Source: Desmonostoc muscorum LEGE 12446 (lineage in GTDB: Bacteria > Cyanobacteriota > Cyanobacteriia > Cyanobacteriales > Nostocaceae). From it: a DNA stretch of 64,000 nt. The notes below the pieces were generated by a model. The model was not told the DNA's origin and made no database searches. It saw nothing but the letters and a program-made list of their open reading frames with translations. The stretch's first letter is position 1, and every line of letters begins with the position of its first letter. Of the stretch, positions 35,223-44,230 are shown in pieces. A program made the position numbers and the translations under genes. The stretch is taken from assembly GCF_015207005.2 (NCBI RefSeq), contig NZ_JADEXS020000001.1, positions 434,001-498,000 of the forward strand. Reading direction: 5' to 3'.

Positions 35223-35972
35223 TTACTTTACGCTTTGCAACTTCTCGTTCTTGCGCTTCCGTAGAAACATACTACCTACAGCCAGCATACCTAAGGTAAT
35301 ACTAGGCTCAGGAACAGACTCGGGATCAAAACCTGTAAATCTCTCGGTTCCTGCATGGAAAGAATGGTTGTCGCTTTCAAATCCACCGCCACCTGCTTGG
35401 GTGATGACAATCTTATTGAAAATATCGTTGCTACTATCTGAGTAGAAGTGAAGGTAGCCATTGCCTTCACCGCCATGCTGTGACGCATGAATTGGAGCAA
35501 CTGGGTTAACATCCTCAGTTGTAAATGATTTAATCAAAGTATCGCCATTGTAGAACGAAAAAACGTTACCGGAACTGATAGCTCCCCAGTCAATACCGAA
35601 ATAATTGAGGTAACTATTAAGGTTAATTGTGACTTTATCGCCGCTGAAAACTGCCAAATAGTTAGTGTTATTGACTTCTCCATTTGCACCGGCAGGTGCC
35701 CATACATCTGACCTAACACTGCTGTTTTGACCTGTTTCAAATGAATACTTAGCAAAACCAGTAGTTGGTGCTTGACCATTATTGAAGTTAATAGTTGTCG
35801 TACCCGGAAGCTGACTAAACTCAGAAAAAGCACCTTGGCTAGTTTCTCCATTAGGGCCTGCAATCCCTGTGGTCACATTGAAGGAAATAGCCTGGGCTGA
35901 GCCTGCATAAATCAATGACGAGATTGCAGATAAGGATAGAACAGTAATGCAAGCAATTTTTTTGATAAACAT
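35223..35972 (-). CDS. PEP-CTERM sorting domain-containing exported protein
   Basis: This 249-residue protein begins with a signal peptide (KKIACITVLSLSAISSLIYAGSAQA) and ends with a PEP-CTERM tripartite signal: VPEPS, hydrophobic ITLGMLAVGSMFL, then RKRKNEK. The middle is a beta-rich region (NNTNYLAVFSGDKVTINLNSYLNYFGIDWGAISSGNVFSFYNG) resembling extracellular matrix-like proteins. PEP-CTERM proteins are processed by an exosortase and exported to the surface; no exosortase lies in this window. The binding target is unknown. Confidence 0.9.
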   Translation of the reverse strand: MFIKKIACITVLSLSAISSLIYAGSAQAISFNVTTGIAGPNGETSQGAFSEFSQLPGTTTINFNNGQAPTTGFAKYSFETGQNSSVRSDVWAPAGANGEVNNTNYLAVFSGDKVTINLNSYLNYFGIDWGAISSGNVFSFYNGDTLIKSFTTEDVNPVAPIHASQHGGEGNGYLHFYSDSSNDIFNKIVITQAGGGGFESDNHSFHAGTERFTGFDPESVPEPSITLGMLAVGSMFLRKRKNEKLQSVK

Positions 35973-36324
35973 AATTTGAGGAGCCTGTAATTTTATGATT
36001 TAGGGAAATTTATTATGCAACTTGGGTTGATTATGTAATGTCTTACAGAAGAAGTAACAGGACGAAAATCTGGATTTATATTTCCCCAAAAATCCATATA
36101 GTTGGTAAATAATTTGATCGAAAAAAGAAGCTTATTAAGTAGTTGTACTTTCCGAAAATAGTATGTAGCCTAACTGTTCTTTATCTGAAGATAAAAAATG
36201 TAAAGTTAGAGTATACACATTAAGAATTTGTATTTTAAGAATTTGTATTTTCGGATGTTGTGTTTATTAAGGACTAATAAAGATGAGGGATAGTGTTTGA
36301 TAACCCTGTTTCCTGATAAATAAA
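35973..36324. other. Divergent promoter region
   Basis: This AT-rich spacer lies between the PEP-CTERM gene and anmK. It includes a short direct repeat (AAGAATTTGTATTTT at 36222-36236 and 36237-36251). No gene is supported. Confidence 0.5.
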
Positions 36325-37623
36325 ATGGTGAGATGTACTGAGTTTTTTTTGCAGATGGGTAGTAACATGACTAAACTACCTCTTGTAATCAAAAAAGATT
36401 CTCTGTCAATGCATCCGACTGAAGAAATTGGTTTCCCTACTCGCGTTATCGGTTTAATTAGTGGCACATCTGTAGATGGCATAGACGCTGCCTTAGTAGA
36501 GATTTCTGGTAAAGAATTGGATCTGAAAATTGAGTTGCTAGCTGGGGAAACATACCCCTATCCGGTTCAACTCAGAGAAAGAATATTAGAACTTTGTGCA
36601 GGCGTTGCCATATCGATGGCAGAATTGGCAGAAATAGATGATGCGATCGCCTTTGCCTTTGCCCAAGCTGCCCAAAATATTCAAAATGGTCACCAGGCGG
36701 CTAATTTAATTGGCTCCCACGGTCAGACAGTTTATCATCGACCAGTTGGGAAATCGGGAATGGGGAATGGGGAATGGGGAATAGGAAAGAAAAATACTCC
36801 CTACTCCCCACTGGGCTACAGTCTCCAACTAGGGCGCGGTGCCTTAATTGCTCATCTGACAGGCATTACAACTGTGAGTAACTTCCGGGCTGCTGATATC
36901 GCCATTGGTGGTCATGGTGCGCCTCTGGTTCCTAGAGTCGATGCCTATTTACTCAGCCATCCCCAGGAAGGACGTTGTATTCAAAACATTGGTGGTATTG
37001 GTAATGTTGCTTATATTCCGCCTCGGCATGGCGACTGGCTGTCAAAAATTCGTGCTTGGGATACTGGCCCAGGAAACAGTCTGTTGGATCTGGCAGTGCA
37101 GCATTTAAGCGCTGGTGCTAAAACTTACGATGAAAATGGTAGTTGGGCAGCGAGTGGTACTCCTTGCTATCCATTGGTAGACCAATGGCTCAGGCAAGAC
37201 TACTTTCATTTGCCACCGCCTAAATCCACTGGTCGAGAGTTATTCGGTGTGACATACCTGGAACAGTGTTTAAAAGATGCCCAAGTATACCAACTCAATT
37301 CTGCTGACATATTGGCAACTCTCACGGAACTTACAGCTGCTTCAATTACTCATAGTTACCAAACTTTTTTACCAGAAATGCCACAGGGGGTACTGTTATG
37401 CGGCGGCGGTAGTCGTAATCTTTATTTGAAGCAGAGATTACAGTTATTATTAGCATCAATACCAGTCTTGACTACAGATGAAGTCGGCTTGAGTGCAGAT
37501 TTTAAAGAAGCGATCGCCTTTGGAGTTTTAGCCTACTGGCGACATTTGGGTATTCCCGGTAACCTACCTACTGCCACTGGGGCACCCGGTGAAGTTCTTT
37601 TAGGAGAAATTCACCAAGGTTAG
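36325..37623 (+). CDS. anmK: Anhydro-N-acetylmuramic acid kinase, with in-frame repeat insert
   Basis: This 432-residue ORF is AnmK, which phosphorylates and opens 1,6-anhydro-MurNAc during peptidoglycan recycling. Landmarks: [57 protein letters not shown] and LLCGGGSRN. Homology begins near residue 38 (FPTRVIGL), so the start may lie at the ATG at 36355, 36367 or 36409. Between VYHRPVGK and [10 protein letters not shown] about 20 residues ([19 protein letters not shown] type) are encoded by an inverted repeat like those in intergenic DNA and in hyuB. The frame is kept, so the insert probably makes a surface loop. Confidence 0.93.
   Translation: MVRCTEFFLQMGSNMTKLPLVIKKDSLSMHPTEEIGFPTRVIGLISGTSVDGIDAALVEISGKELDLKIELLAGETYPYPVQLRERILELCAGVAISMAELAEIDDAIAFAFAQAAQNIQNGHQAANLIGSHGQTVYHRPVGKSGMGNGEWGIGKKNTPYSPLGYSLQLGRGALIAHLTGITTVSNFRAADIAIGGHGAPLVPRVDAYLLSHPQEGRCIQNIGGIGNVAYIPPRHGDWLSKIRAWDTGPGNSLLDLAVQHLSAGAKTYDENGSWAASGTPCYPLVDQWLRQDYFHLPPPKSTGRELFGVTYLEQCLKDAQVYQLNSADILATLTELTAASITHSYQTFLPEMPQGVLLCGGGSRNLYLKQRLQLLLASIPVLTTDEVGLSADFKEAIAFGVLAYWRHLGIPGNLPTATGAPGEVLLGEIHQG
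36752..36812. repeat. GGGGAATGG inverted repeat in frame within anmK
   Basis: The left arm is three GGGGAATG units (36758-36783) and the right arm ACTCCCTACTCCCCACTGG (36796-36814). They pair imperfectly around an A-rich loop. It is the same family as the insert in hyuB. Confidence 0.75.
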
Positions 37624-37803
37624 TAATTAGTGCTGAATAGGGAGTGGGGGAGGTAAGCGGGATGAGGGAGCAGGGGAAAACTTTTAACCCTTGTCTCTAC
37701 TGCTAACTCAGCACTGGCTCAACGCCCCGCTACCGCTAACAGAACTCAGCACTGTTATAACTGTAGTCTTGGCGGCAGTCGATCAAGACAGGAAATATAG
37801 AAG

Positions 37804-38244
37804 GTGGCTCATACTTTTTTATTAGAATCAGGACGCTGGACAATACAAGGAAATTGGCTGGAACGTAATGGTATGCCAATTAGTGTCAAGGGTATGACCT
37901 TGGTAGCTTGGAATCGAGATAACTGGTTTACGATGGCCACGAAGCTGATATTCCCAGGCAGCGATCGCTCGGAAATTTCTCTACAATACAAGGGACGGCT
38001 GCATGAAGGAGAACGTCAGTATACTTTTTTGCTACAACATAATATTTTGGGGCAGGTTGAAGGCGAGGGTTGGATTGGTTTAGATACCATTGTGCAGCGT
38101 TACTGGGTATTGGGCGATCGTCAGCGTCGTAGTGGCTTTGAAACCCTGCACCGAATTTCGGAAGATACATATTACCTCAGTAGTGGCATCTTGGCTGGTC
38201 ATTTTTTAACTAACACAATGGAAGCTAGCCTAGAACGTCAATGA
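37804..38244 (+). CDS. Conserved cyanobacterial hypothetical protein
   Basis: This is a 146-residue soluble protein with a GTG start preceded by GAAGG. It is beta-rich with many aromatic residues (SGRWTIQGNWLERN, KGRLHEGERQYTFLLQHNILGQVEGEGWIGLDTIVQRYWVLGDRQRRSGFETLHRI), suggesting a lipocalin-like or beta-barrel fold. I do not recognise a named family. It follows anmK by 180 bp in the same orientation. Codon use and HIP1 content look native. Confidence 0.75.
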   Translation: MAHTFLLESGRWTIQGNWLERNGMPISVKGMTLVAWNRDNWFTMATKLIFPGSDRSEISLQYKGRLHEGERQYTFLLQHNILGQVEGEGWIGLDTIVQRYWVLGDRQRRSGFETLHRISEDTYYLSSGILAGHFLTNTMEASLERQ

Positions 38245-38281
38245 ACAATAATGGATATTGAATTACCGAAGTTTAGATGTA

Positions 38282-38383
38282 AGGCACTTCCAAGGAAAAA
38301 AATATTCCATAGTAGGGTAGCACAGCTGTGCTACCCGAAAAATGTACAAATAATTTGGGATAATTTCTTTTCTGGAAGTCCCT
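38282..38383. mobile_element. MITE-like element with central perfect palindrome
   Basis: The ends AGGCACTTCCA (38282-38292) and TGGAAGTCCCT (38373-38383) are inverted with one mismatch, and the similarity extends inward (AAAAAATATTCC / GGGATAATTTC). At the centre 38315-38336 is a 22-bp perfect palindrome starting GGGTAGCACAG. It has no coding capacity. A related end (GGGACTTCCAATGAAAAAAA) is at 40001-40020. Confidence 0.75.
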
Positions 38384-38384
38384 A

Positions 38385-38488
38385 ATATCAAATCCGGTAG
38401 CATCTAAATAATTAAAAAACTGCTCCAGAGGCTGAGGGTACAGAGGGAGAGGAAAGAGGAATAATTCTGATACAAATGGATTTGATAT
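38385..38488. repeat. Second inverted-repeat element (ATATCAAATCC ends)
   Basis: ATATCAAATCC at 38385-38395 is repeated in inverse at 38478-38488, perfectly, around an 82-bp purine-rich interior. It abuts the MITE-like element, so the two form a tandem nest in the 38245-38689 gap. No gene is present there. Confidence 0.65.
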
Positions 38489-38689
38489 CAGAGGCTGTGT
38501 TAACGAGACGTTACGCGAACCGCATCTCTGAATTATGGCTGAGTGCTGAATTAAGAGATTGCCTACATGCGGCATATCAACCCTCTATTAAGCGGGTGGT
38601 ATGAGTGTTGGGGTGCGATGTATTCAATTAACTTACAGTGTGTTGTACATTAAAGAATGTAAACACAGTATCGTGAGGAGATCAATGTC

Positions 38690-39691
38690 GTGAATCCCAA
38701 AGTATCTGTGATTATTCCTGCTTACAATACCGAAGCTTATATTCAAAAAGCAATAACGTCAGTCTTAGAGCAAACCCTCAATGATATTGAAGTGATCCTC
38801 GTGGATGATGGCTCAAGTGATAAAACTGTAGAAGTTGCTAAAAGTTTTACCGATCAACGTCTCAAAGTAATAGTTAATCAAAAAAACCTTGGGGCTGGTG
38901 CTGCGCGTAATCGCGCCCTCAGAGCAGCCCAAGGCGAATGGATTGCTGTACTTGATTCAGATGATTGGTTTGCTCCCGAAAGATTGTCCAAGCTTGTTTC
39001 ACTAGCAAATGAAACAAATGCAGACATGATTGCTGACGATCTTTATTTCATTAAAGATGGTGCGACATCTCCTTGGAGTACATTGATTCAAGAAAGTGGA
39101 GAAGATATAGATAAAATTGTCCAAATTGATGTTGTTTATTTTGTTAAAACTGATGTCTATGGACAACCAGGACTACATCTTGGTTTGAGCAAGCCTCTAT
39201 TCAAACGAGAATTTCTGCTTCAACACGCCATTGAGTACGATGAAACCCTAAGCATAGCTGAAGATTTTTGGCTTGATCTGAAATGCTTAATCAAGGGCGC
39301 TCGCTTTTTCCTTGTACCAAAACCCTATTATTTTTACCGCTCACGCCCTGGCTCCCTTGTACATCAAAGCCGATTGACACGTTTAGATCAAAGCTGTAAA
39401 GCTACTACTTCTTTCATGCAACAAGAAGTTGTAAAAAAAAATCCAGCTTTAATGCGTGCTTTGTCTCATACTCTTGCAGTCTATAAAAAAAATTTAGCTT
39501 ACTCTCAAGTTGTAGAGCCTTTCAAGCAAGGTAAATGGTTAACAGCATTGACAGAAATGCTTAAAAATCCATACTTTTTGTATGATTTTTGGTTCAGAAT
39601 CAACAATATAATCCAACGTCGAATTCAATACTATATAATGGGTAACGAATTAGTTTTTGACATGTCGTATAACATACATAAAAAACGATAA
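38690..39691 (+). CDS. Glycosyltransferase family 2 protein
   Basis: This is a 333-residue GT-A enzyme. The nucleotide-sugar-binding region reads KVSVIIPAYNTEAYIQKAITSVLEQTL.DIEVILVDDGSSDKT, followed by NLGAGAARNRALRAAQGEWIAVLDSDDW with the metal-binding DSDD. An acceptor-side E-D pair in SIAEDFWLDLKC is a likely catalytic base. The start is GTG, with GAGGAG 9 bp upstream. A mini-ORF ATG TCG TGA overlaps the start codon. No polysaccharide gene cluster is adjacent, so the acceptor is unknown. Use in surface glycan or envelope synthesis is plausible. Confidence 0.92.
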   Translation: MNPKVSVIIPAYNTEAYIQKAITSVLEQTLNDIEVILVDDGSSDKTVEVAKSFTDQRLKVIVNQKNLGAGAARNRALRAAQGEWIAVLDSDDWFAPERLSKLVSLANETNADMIADDLYFIKDGATSPWSTLIQESGEDIDKIVQIDVVYFVKTDVYGQPGLHLGLSKPLFKREFLLQHAIEYDETLSIAEDFWLDLKCLIKGARFFLVPKPYYFYRSRPGSLVHQSRLTRLDQSCKATTSFMQQEVVKKNPALMRALSHTLAVYKKNLAYSQVVEPFKQGKWLTALTEMLKNPYFLYDFWFRINNIIQRRIQYYIMGNELVFDMSYNIHKKR

Positions 39692-40620
39692 ATTACCAAT
39701 TAATGCCATCAGATATCAATAATAAATAATACATCCGTTAGTAGTGAGAATCAGCTAGAAGGTTAAACAACTGGTTAAGTAAGAAGTATCTGCTACTATA
39801 CATACTTACTGAATTTTATATCCCTGTTCGTTACTCTGGGGTAAACCTTAATTTTTTATTGGCTGAAACGGCGAATTTAGTTATTTTTTCCGGTAGAAGA
39901 GTATTCGAGCGTCCGAGTCCCTTGCCATAATCATATGATTGGTGTCTCTTGGTACGCCCTGGTATTACAGGGGAGGTGTTCCAAAATATGCTTGGTATTA
40001 GGGACTTCCAATGAAAAAAATACCCAAATTGTAGGGGCACGACACCTATCATACAGCAGATTGCAAGTTAATTAAGTACACTATCTAGGTCTGGTAGCTA
40101 GGAAGAGAGCCTATTATAATTCGGAATTCTGACTCCTCAATTCCGAATTCTCTGGTGAGTGTGGTCTTCCCTAATCAGTGTTTTTGGCTGATCTGAGAGT
40201 TATTTATTTAGTCAAAATTGGGCAAACTAAAACTACATCATAATTAAAATCAGGAATAGTACAAAACGTCGCTATACATTTACCTTTTTTGCTTGTTTGA
40301 TCTAGCATGTTGCACCAGTTGTAATCAGCGTCTTGGTTGCAAACTATATTTGTTATAGTTTCAGTCTTCTCAAAGAAGGCTGAAAAAAGCTAGTCCACTG
40401 ATGGACTTTAACTACTAGCCTGGAAAGTAATTTCTGGGCGCAACAATTCAGATACAGCAGTTTGTAACCGGGTGAAGTAGAGAATTTAGGTTTGGTAGCC
40501 GGAAATGAAGGCTATTTTACTCCTGAATTCTGTATTCTCAATTAACCAATTCTGCTGTATGAGTTGGAACGCACTTTTCCTCCCAAATACCTACAACCTG
40601 CTTTTAGAGTCAAATTTTCT
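39692..40620. repeat. Repeat-rich gap with a diverged direct repeat of about 95 bp
   Basis: Two related blocks, 40052-40150 and 40453-40548, share ACAGCAG.TTG.AA, TAGGT.TGGTAGC.GGAA and a GAATTC-rich end. Before the first lies a MITE end (40001-40020). No gene is supported in these 929 bp, although two short ORFs exist. Confidence 0.6.
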
Positions 40621-42177
40621 ATGTCAGACCCCAACATTGGTCGCTTACTCAGCAAACGCTACCAACTCCAAGAGTTAATCGGTACTGGAGCAATGGGTCG
40701 AGTTTATCGTGCTAAGGATATTTTGTTGGGTGGTGTACCTGTTGCTGTGAAGTTCCTCGCTCTATCAATCCAAAATGAAAAGATGCGACTGCAAGACCGC
40801 TTTGAGCGAGAAGCGAAAACTTGTGCTTTACTAGGGCAAAAAAGTATCCATATAGTCCGAGTGATGGACTATGGCGTAGATGACAATAATACTCCGTTCT
40901 ACGTTATGGAATACCTACAAGGACAAAGCCTAAACAATATTATTCGCAAGCAACGGCTGCCTTTAGCAAGATTTCTCAGTATGGCGCGTCAACTCAGCCT
41001 GGGTTTACAGTGCGCTCATGATGGCATCCCAGTTGAGGGCACAATTTGCCCAATTATCCATCGTGATGTCAAGCCAAGCAATATGCTGGTGATTCAAGAT
41101 CCGAGTTTTGGAGAATTGGTCAAGGTTTTAGATTTTGGGATTGCTAAGTTATTACAGTCAGATGGCGACCATACAAAATTTTATTTAGGAACACTGGCTT
41201 ATTCTTCTCCCGAACAGATGGAGGGTAAGGAATTAGACAATCGTTCTGATATTTATAGTTTGGGCGTAATGATGTTTGAGATGCTTACCGGCAAAATGCC
41301 CTTGGTGGCACCAACTCACTCTTTTGGAGCATGGTATAAAACACATCACTATCAAAAGCCACGTTCTTTTGCTGAAGTTTCCCCCGGATTAGAATTACCA
41401 AAAGAAATAGAAAATTTGGTGATGAGTTGTCTAGCCAAAGTAGCACGCGATCGCCCCCAAAGCATTAGTGAAATTCTGAAAGTTTTAGCAACCGTAGACC
41501 AACCTGACCACACACGCAAAATCAGGCAGAACACCTATGCGCTAGTTCCTGCTACATTGACAGTTAGTGCTGAGGTTGAGCAAAAGACGAAGGCCGATTT
41601 ACGGATATCCTCTTCAAACGATGAAATTGCTAATAGCGTTTCCTGGCCTCAAAATAAACCAATTGCGGATATTGTCTTTCCCCAGGCGATACATACAAAT
41701 GGGGAGGTTTTACCAGCCTTGTGGGTAATGCTACCCCAACAGGAAATTCAAAAGCGCTTAGTTTGTACCCGCTATAATCAATTTCTTTTCATCTCCGTTC
41801 CCCACCCGGTGCTGTTGTGGATTACCGTCATTTACAACCGCAAACACGGCGCTAAATGGTTACATTACTACCTCGATCTCAAAACCAGTCTTGGTCAAGA
41901 AGTTGCCCGCTTGCTACACCAAACAGGTTACTACCGTCTGTTGTTTTTTGCACGAGAAACACCAAGTCGCTGTAGTCATATCCTGCTTTCCAGCGTCGCT
42001 TCTGCCCAACGTCAACGACTGCAAGAGTGGGTCAAAATCAGCAATACTTTGATGTCTTCTGCCGATCCGCAAATTAGTAAAAATTTACTCAAAAGCGAGT
42101 ACGAAAAGATTAAGCCTCAAATCCTAGCAAAACTCGAAAGTATTGATACAGACTCTCCATACGATCTTTCCAACTAG
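40621..42177 (+). CDS. Serine/threonine protein kinase (PknB-like) with unknown C-terminal domain
   Basis: This is a 518-residue kinase if started at ATG 40621 (MSDPNIGRLLSKRYQLQELIG); a TTG at 40564 would add 19 residues without homology. The glycine loop is GTGAMGRVY, the VAVK lysine is present, the catalytic loop is IIHRDVKPSN, then DFGIAKL and YSSPEQMEG. The kinase spans about residues 14-280. The remaining 240 residues have no transmembrane span and no familiar repeat. A block near 400-490 (PALWVMLPQQEIQKRLVC...FARETPSRCSHILLSSVASAQRQRL) looks like a separate folded domain. It lies in a repeat-rich region without obvious partners. Confidence 0.88.
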   Translation: MSDPNIGRLLSKRYQLQELIGTGAMGRVYRAKDILLGGVPVAVKFLALSIQNEKMRLQDRFEREAKTCALLGQKSIHIVRVMDYGVDDNNTPFYVMEYLQGQSLNNIIRKQRLPLARFLSMARQLSLGLQCAHDGIPVEGTICPIIHRDVKPSNMLVIQDPSFGELVKVLDFGIAKLLQSDGDHTKFYLGTLAYSSPEQMEGKELDNRSDIYSLGVMMFEMLTGKMPLVAPTHSFGAWYKTHHYQKPRSFAEVSPGLELPKEIENLVMSCLAKVARDRPQSISEILKVLATVDQPDHTRKIRQNTYALVPATLTVSAEVEQKTKADLRISSSNDEIANSVSWPQNKPIADIVFPQAIHTNGEVLPALWVMLPQQEIQKRLVCTRYNQFLFISVPHPVLLWITVIYNRKHGAKWLHYYLDLKTSLGQEVARLLHQTGYYRLLFFARETPSRCSHILLSSVASAQRQRLQEWVKISNTLMSSADPQISKNLLKSEYEKIKPQILAKLESIDTDSPYDLSN

Positions 42178-42646
42178 GAATAATTAATGAATGTTACATG
42201 TTTTCTCTGTGAAAAAAGAGCATTAACTCAAAAATTGTAAATTTTTATAAACAAAATATATATAACGTTCCAAGTTCTAGTTATATGTATAAATAGTGAA
42301 ATTGCTAACTCAATAAGTTAGGGTGTTTAAATAGCGTGTACATACTTCTTTGTCCATGACTTTGTTTGGGATAAATTTACGCAGGTGTGATTCTCACACT
42401 AGACAACCTTTGAAGACTTGGGCTAAAGTACACAGTGGATTGTAGCTAAAATCTCAAATTAACTTTAGAGTCTAGCAAGTCTACCATAGGAGACTTTACT
42501 CATTCTTGATTAATTTCGTGAGTTTGACTTTTGCCACAGGTTTGTGAAATTATTTATCGGAGTTGACGCCCCGGCATCCCCAGCTCTTTTCCTTCGTTGG
42601 AACCAAGCAAGAGAAGGAGGTCGCCCACTGCGACATCAGAACGACT
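42178..42646. other. Gene-free region downstream of the kinase
   Basis: These 469 bp are AT-rich at first, then GC-richer near 42560-42640. I see no gene, tRNA or strong hairpin. It is the 3' side of the convergent kinase and nblA genes. Confidence 0.45.
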
Positions 42647-42844
42647 CTATGCCATAGTGGAACCAGAATCTAAGCCCCACTGGTGCTTAAGAAGTTCTTG
42701 ATAAGTTGCTTCCCGCACTACCATTTGCTCATACAGCTTGACCAAAAAGTCTTTGGCTTGCTCATGGCTCATGTTCTGCACCTGAGTGGCAAATGAGCAT
42801 ATACTGAATTGCTGTTCTAAGGATAAGTTCATTGGTTGGTTCAT
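42647..42844 (-). CDS. nblA: Phycobilisome degradation protein NblA
   Basis: This is a 65-residue helical protein with the NblA signature LSLEQQFSICSFATQVQNMSHEQAKDFLVKLYEQMVVREATYQELLKHQWG. NblA binds phycobiliproteins and recruits the ClpC chaperone for proteolysis of phycobilisomes during nitrogen or sulphur starvation. It is a single gene with a 630-bp upstream spacer, typical of a strongly regulated promoter. A 10-bp hairpin sits 45-76 bp upstream of the ATG. I found no perfect GTA-N8-TAC NtcA site in that spacer. Confidence 0.97.
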   Translation of the reverse strand: MNQPMNLSLEQQFSICSFATQVQNMSHEQAKDFLVKLYEQMVVREATYQELLKHQWGLDSGSTMA

Positions 42845-43477
42845 AAGTTAACTCCGAAAAAACAAAGCGTAAAGGTGATATCGTTCACAGAAGTCCAAAT
42901 GGGATAATAGTTGGACTTCTATCTGTCCCTCATTTGTTCCTCCGTATTAAGAAAGATAACAAGTGTTTGACAGATTGCCCACATCCTAAGTGTGGAATTT
43001 TTTTCGCTCTGATATCTTGCACCTAATCCCACTGATATACCACCCAAGTCGGCCGAGTCTTATTCCAGAAAATAAGCTCCCTTTTGTCATAAATAGGTAT
43101 ATCTACCTTGTTTAGCCCTTCCTGCTGGCAGAAAATTAGGTGTTATGCCTAATGTTCCATAGTTTCCCTGGTTAGGAAAAACTAAGATGCTGTCTTCCCC
43201 AGTATGGAGAAAACTTTCCAAGGTGGGGACTTGAAGGAGGTAGGGGAATAAATGGTAATAAGCGTGAATTATAATCGCTCTACCTCATGACGTGCAAGAT
43301 GTCAATTTACTAATTTATGCAAATTTAGCCTCCTGAGGTTACTTTGGAGGCTAAAAGTATTAGTATCAAATTGTAAAAAGGAAAAATGCTCAGGCTGAAC
43401 AAAATGGTGGGTATATTTACCTGATTTGTCAGCTGTCATTAGTTATTGGTAATTTGTCCTTTGCAAATAACCAATGA
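42845..43477. other. nblA upstream region (leader and promoter)
   Basis: This is the 633-bp spacer between nblA (leftward) and the 3' end of the PP2C gene. It contains the leader hairpin at 42889-42920 and a TTTGTCCTTTG-family repeat at 43440-43480. No ORF is convincing. The length suggests a long 5' UTR or complex regulation. Confidence 0.55.
42889..42920 (-). promoter_or_regulatory. Perfect 10-bp hairpin in nblA leader
   Basis: AGAAGTCCAA (42889-42898) and TTGGACTTCT (42911-42920) pair around a 12-nt loop. Placed 45-76 nt before the nblA start, it would form in the mRNA leader and could influence stability or attenuation, or mark a regulator site. The role is inferred. Confidence 0.5.
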
Positions 43478-44215
43478 CTAGGGATTATTTTCTTCCAGTG
43501 AGATGATGACAACAGTAATGTTATCGTGCCCTCCTTGCTCCTTAGCAGCCTCAACTAGGGAGATGGCGGCTTTATCCAGCCAAGGAGTGTCTTGCAGACA
43601 GCTAGCAATCTTTTGCTCGACAAGTTCTTCTGTGAGACCATCGCTACATAACAGGAAGCGATCGCCAATTTTTACATCTAGTGGTTGCACATCAATCTGA
43701 TGCAGGTCTTCACGCCCTAAACAGCGCGATAATACATGACGGAAAGGATGTAACCGTGCTTCATCCGGGGTGATGTCACCGATTTTGATTGCCCGTGCTA
43801 CCCAAGTGTGGTCTTCCGTTACTTGTTCTAATTGTGATTCTCGGAAGCGATACAGCCGGGAATCCCCAACATGAGCGCACCAAGGCGGTTCTGGGGAGCG
43901 AAAAATTATCGCTACAACCGTTGTACCCATATCGGCGCGTTCGGGATGATTTTGCTGATCCTGCAAAATCGCTTGATTGGCATCCCACAAAGCTTGCTCT
44001 AGCAATTCTTGGGAAGACTTTGGAGATTCCCAATTTGCCACCAAATACGCCTGAATTTCGCTAGTGGCAATGCGACTTGCTTCTTCTCCTCCCGCATGAC
44101 CACCCATCCCATCAGCGACTACAAAAAATCGTCCCTCTGGGTCGATATAGTAAGCATCCTGATTATTAGAACGAATAAGTCCCGGATCGCTAAGACCGGT
44201 GAAATTAATTTTCAT
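43478..44215 (-). CDS. PP2C-family protein phosphatase (Stp1/PphA-like)
   Basis: This is a 245-residue phosphatase from ATG (MKINFTGLSDPGLIRSNNQD); the TTG 15 bp upstream is less likely. All metal-binding motifs of bacterial PP2C are present: NNQDAYY, VVADGMGGHAGGEEAS, HVGDSRLYRF, LLCSDGLTEEL and GGHDNITVVII. It removes phosphate from Ser/Thr and could act against PII or the Ser/Thr kinases, three of which are in this window. It directly follows the AarF/UbiB-kinase gene (15 bp gap), so the two form an operon. Confidence 0.94.
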   Translation of the reverse strand: MKINFTGLSDPGLIRSNNQDAYYIDPEGRFFVVADGMGGHAGGEEASRIATSEIQAYLVANWESPKSSQELLEQALWDANQAILQDQQNHPERADMGTTVVAIIFRSPEPPWCAHVGDSRLYRFRESQLEQVTEDHTWVARAIKIGDITPDEARLHPFRHVLSRCLGREDLHQIDVQPLDVKIGDRFLLCSDGLTEELVEQKIASCLQDTPWLDKAAISLVEAAKEQGGHDNITVVIISLEENNP

Positions 44216-44230
44216 AAATTTTTTCAACAA

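Noticed and set aside
42845..43477. NtcA site (GTA-N8-TAC) upstream of nblA
   Set aside because: I looked through the spacer by eye and found only imperfect matches such as GTATATCTAC, so I do not call a site.
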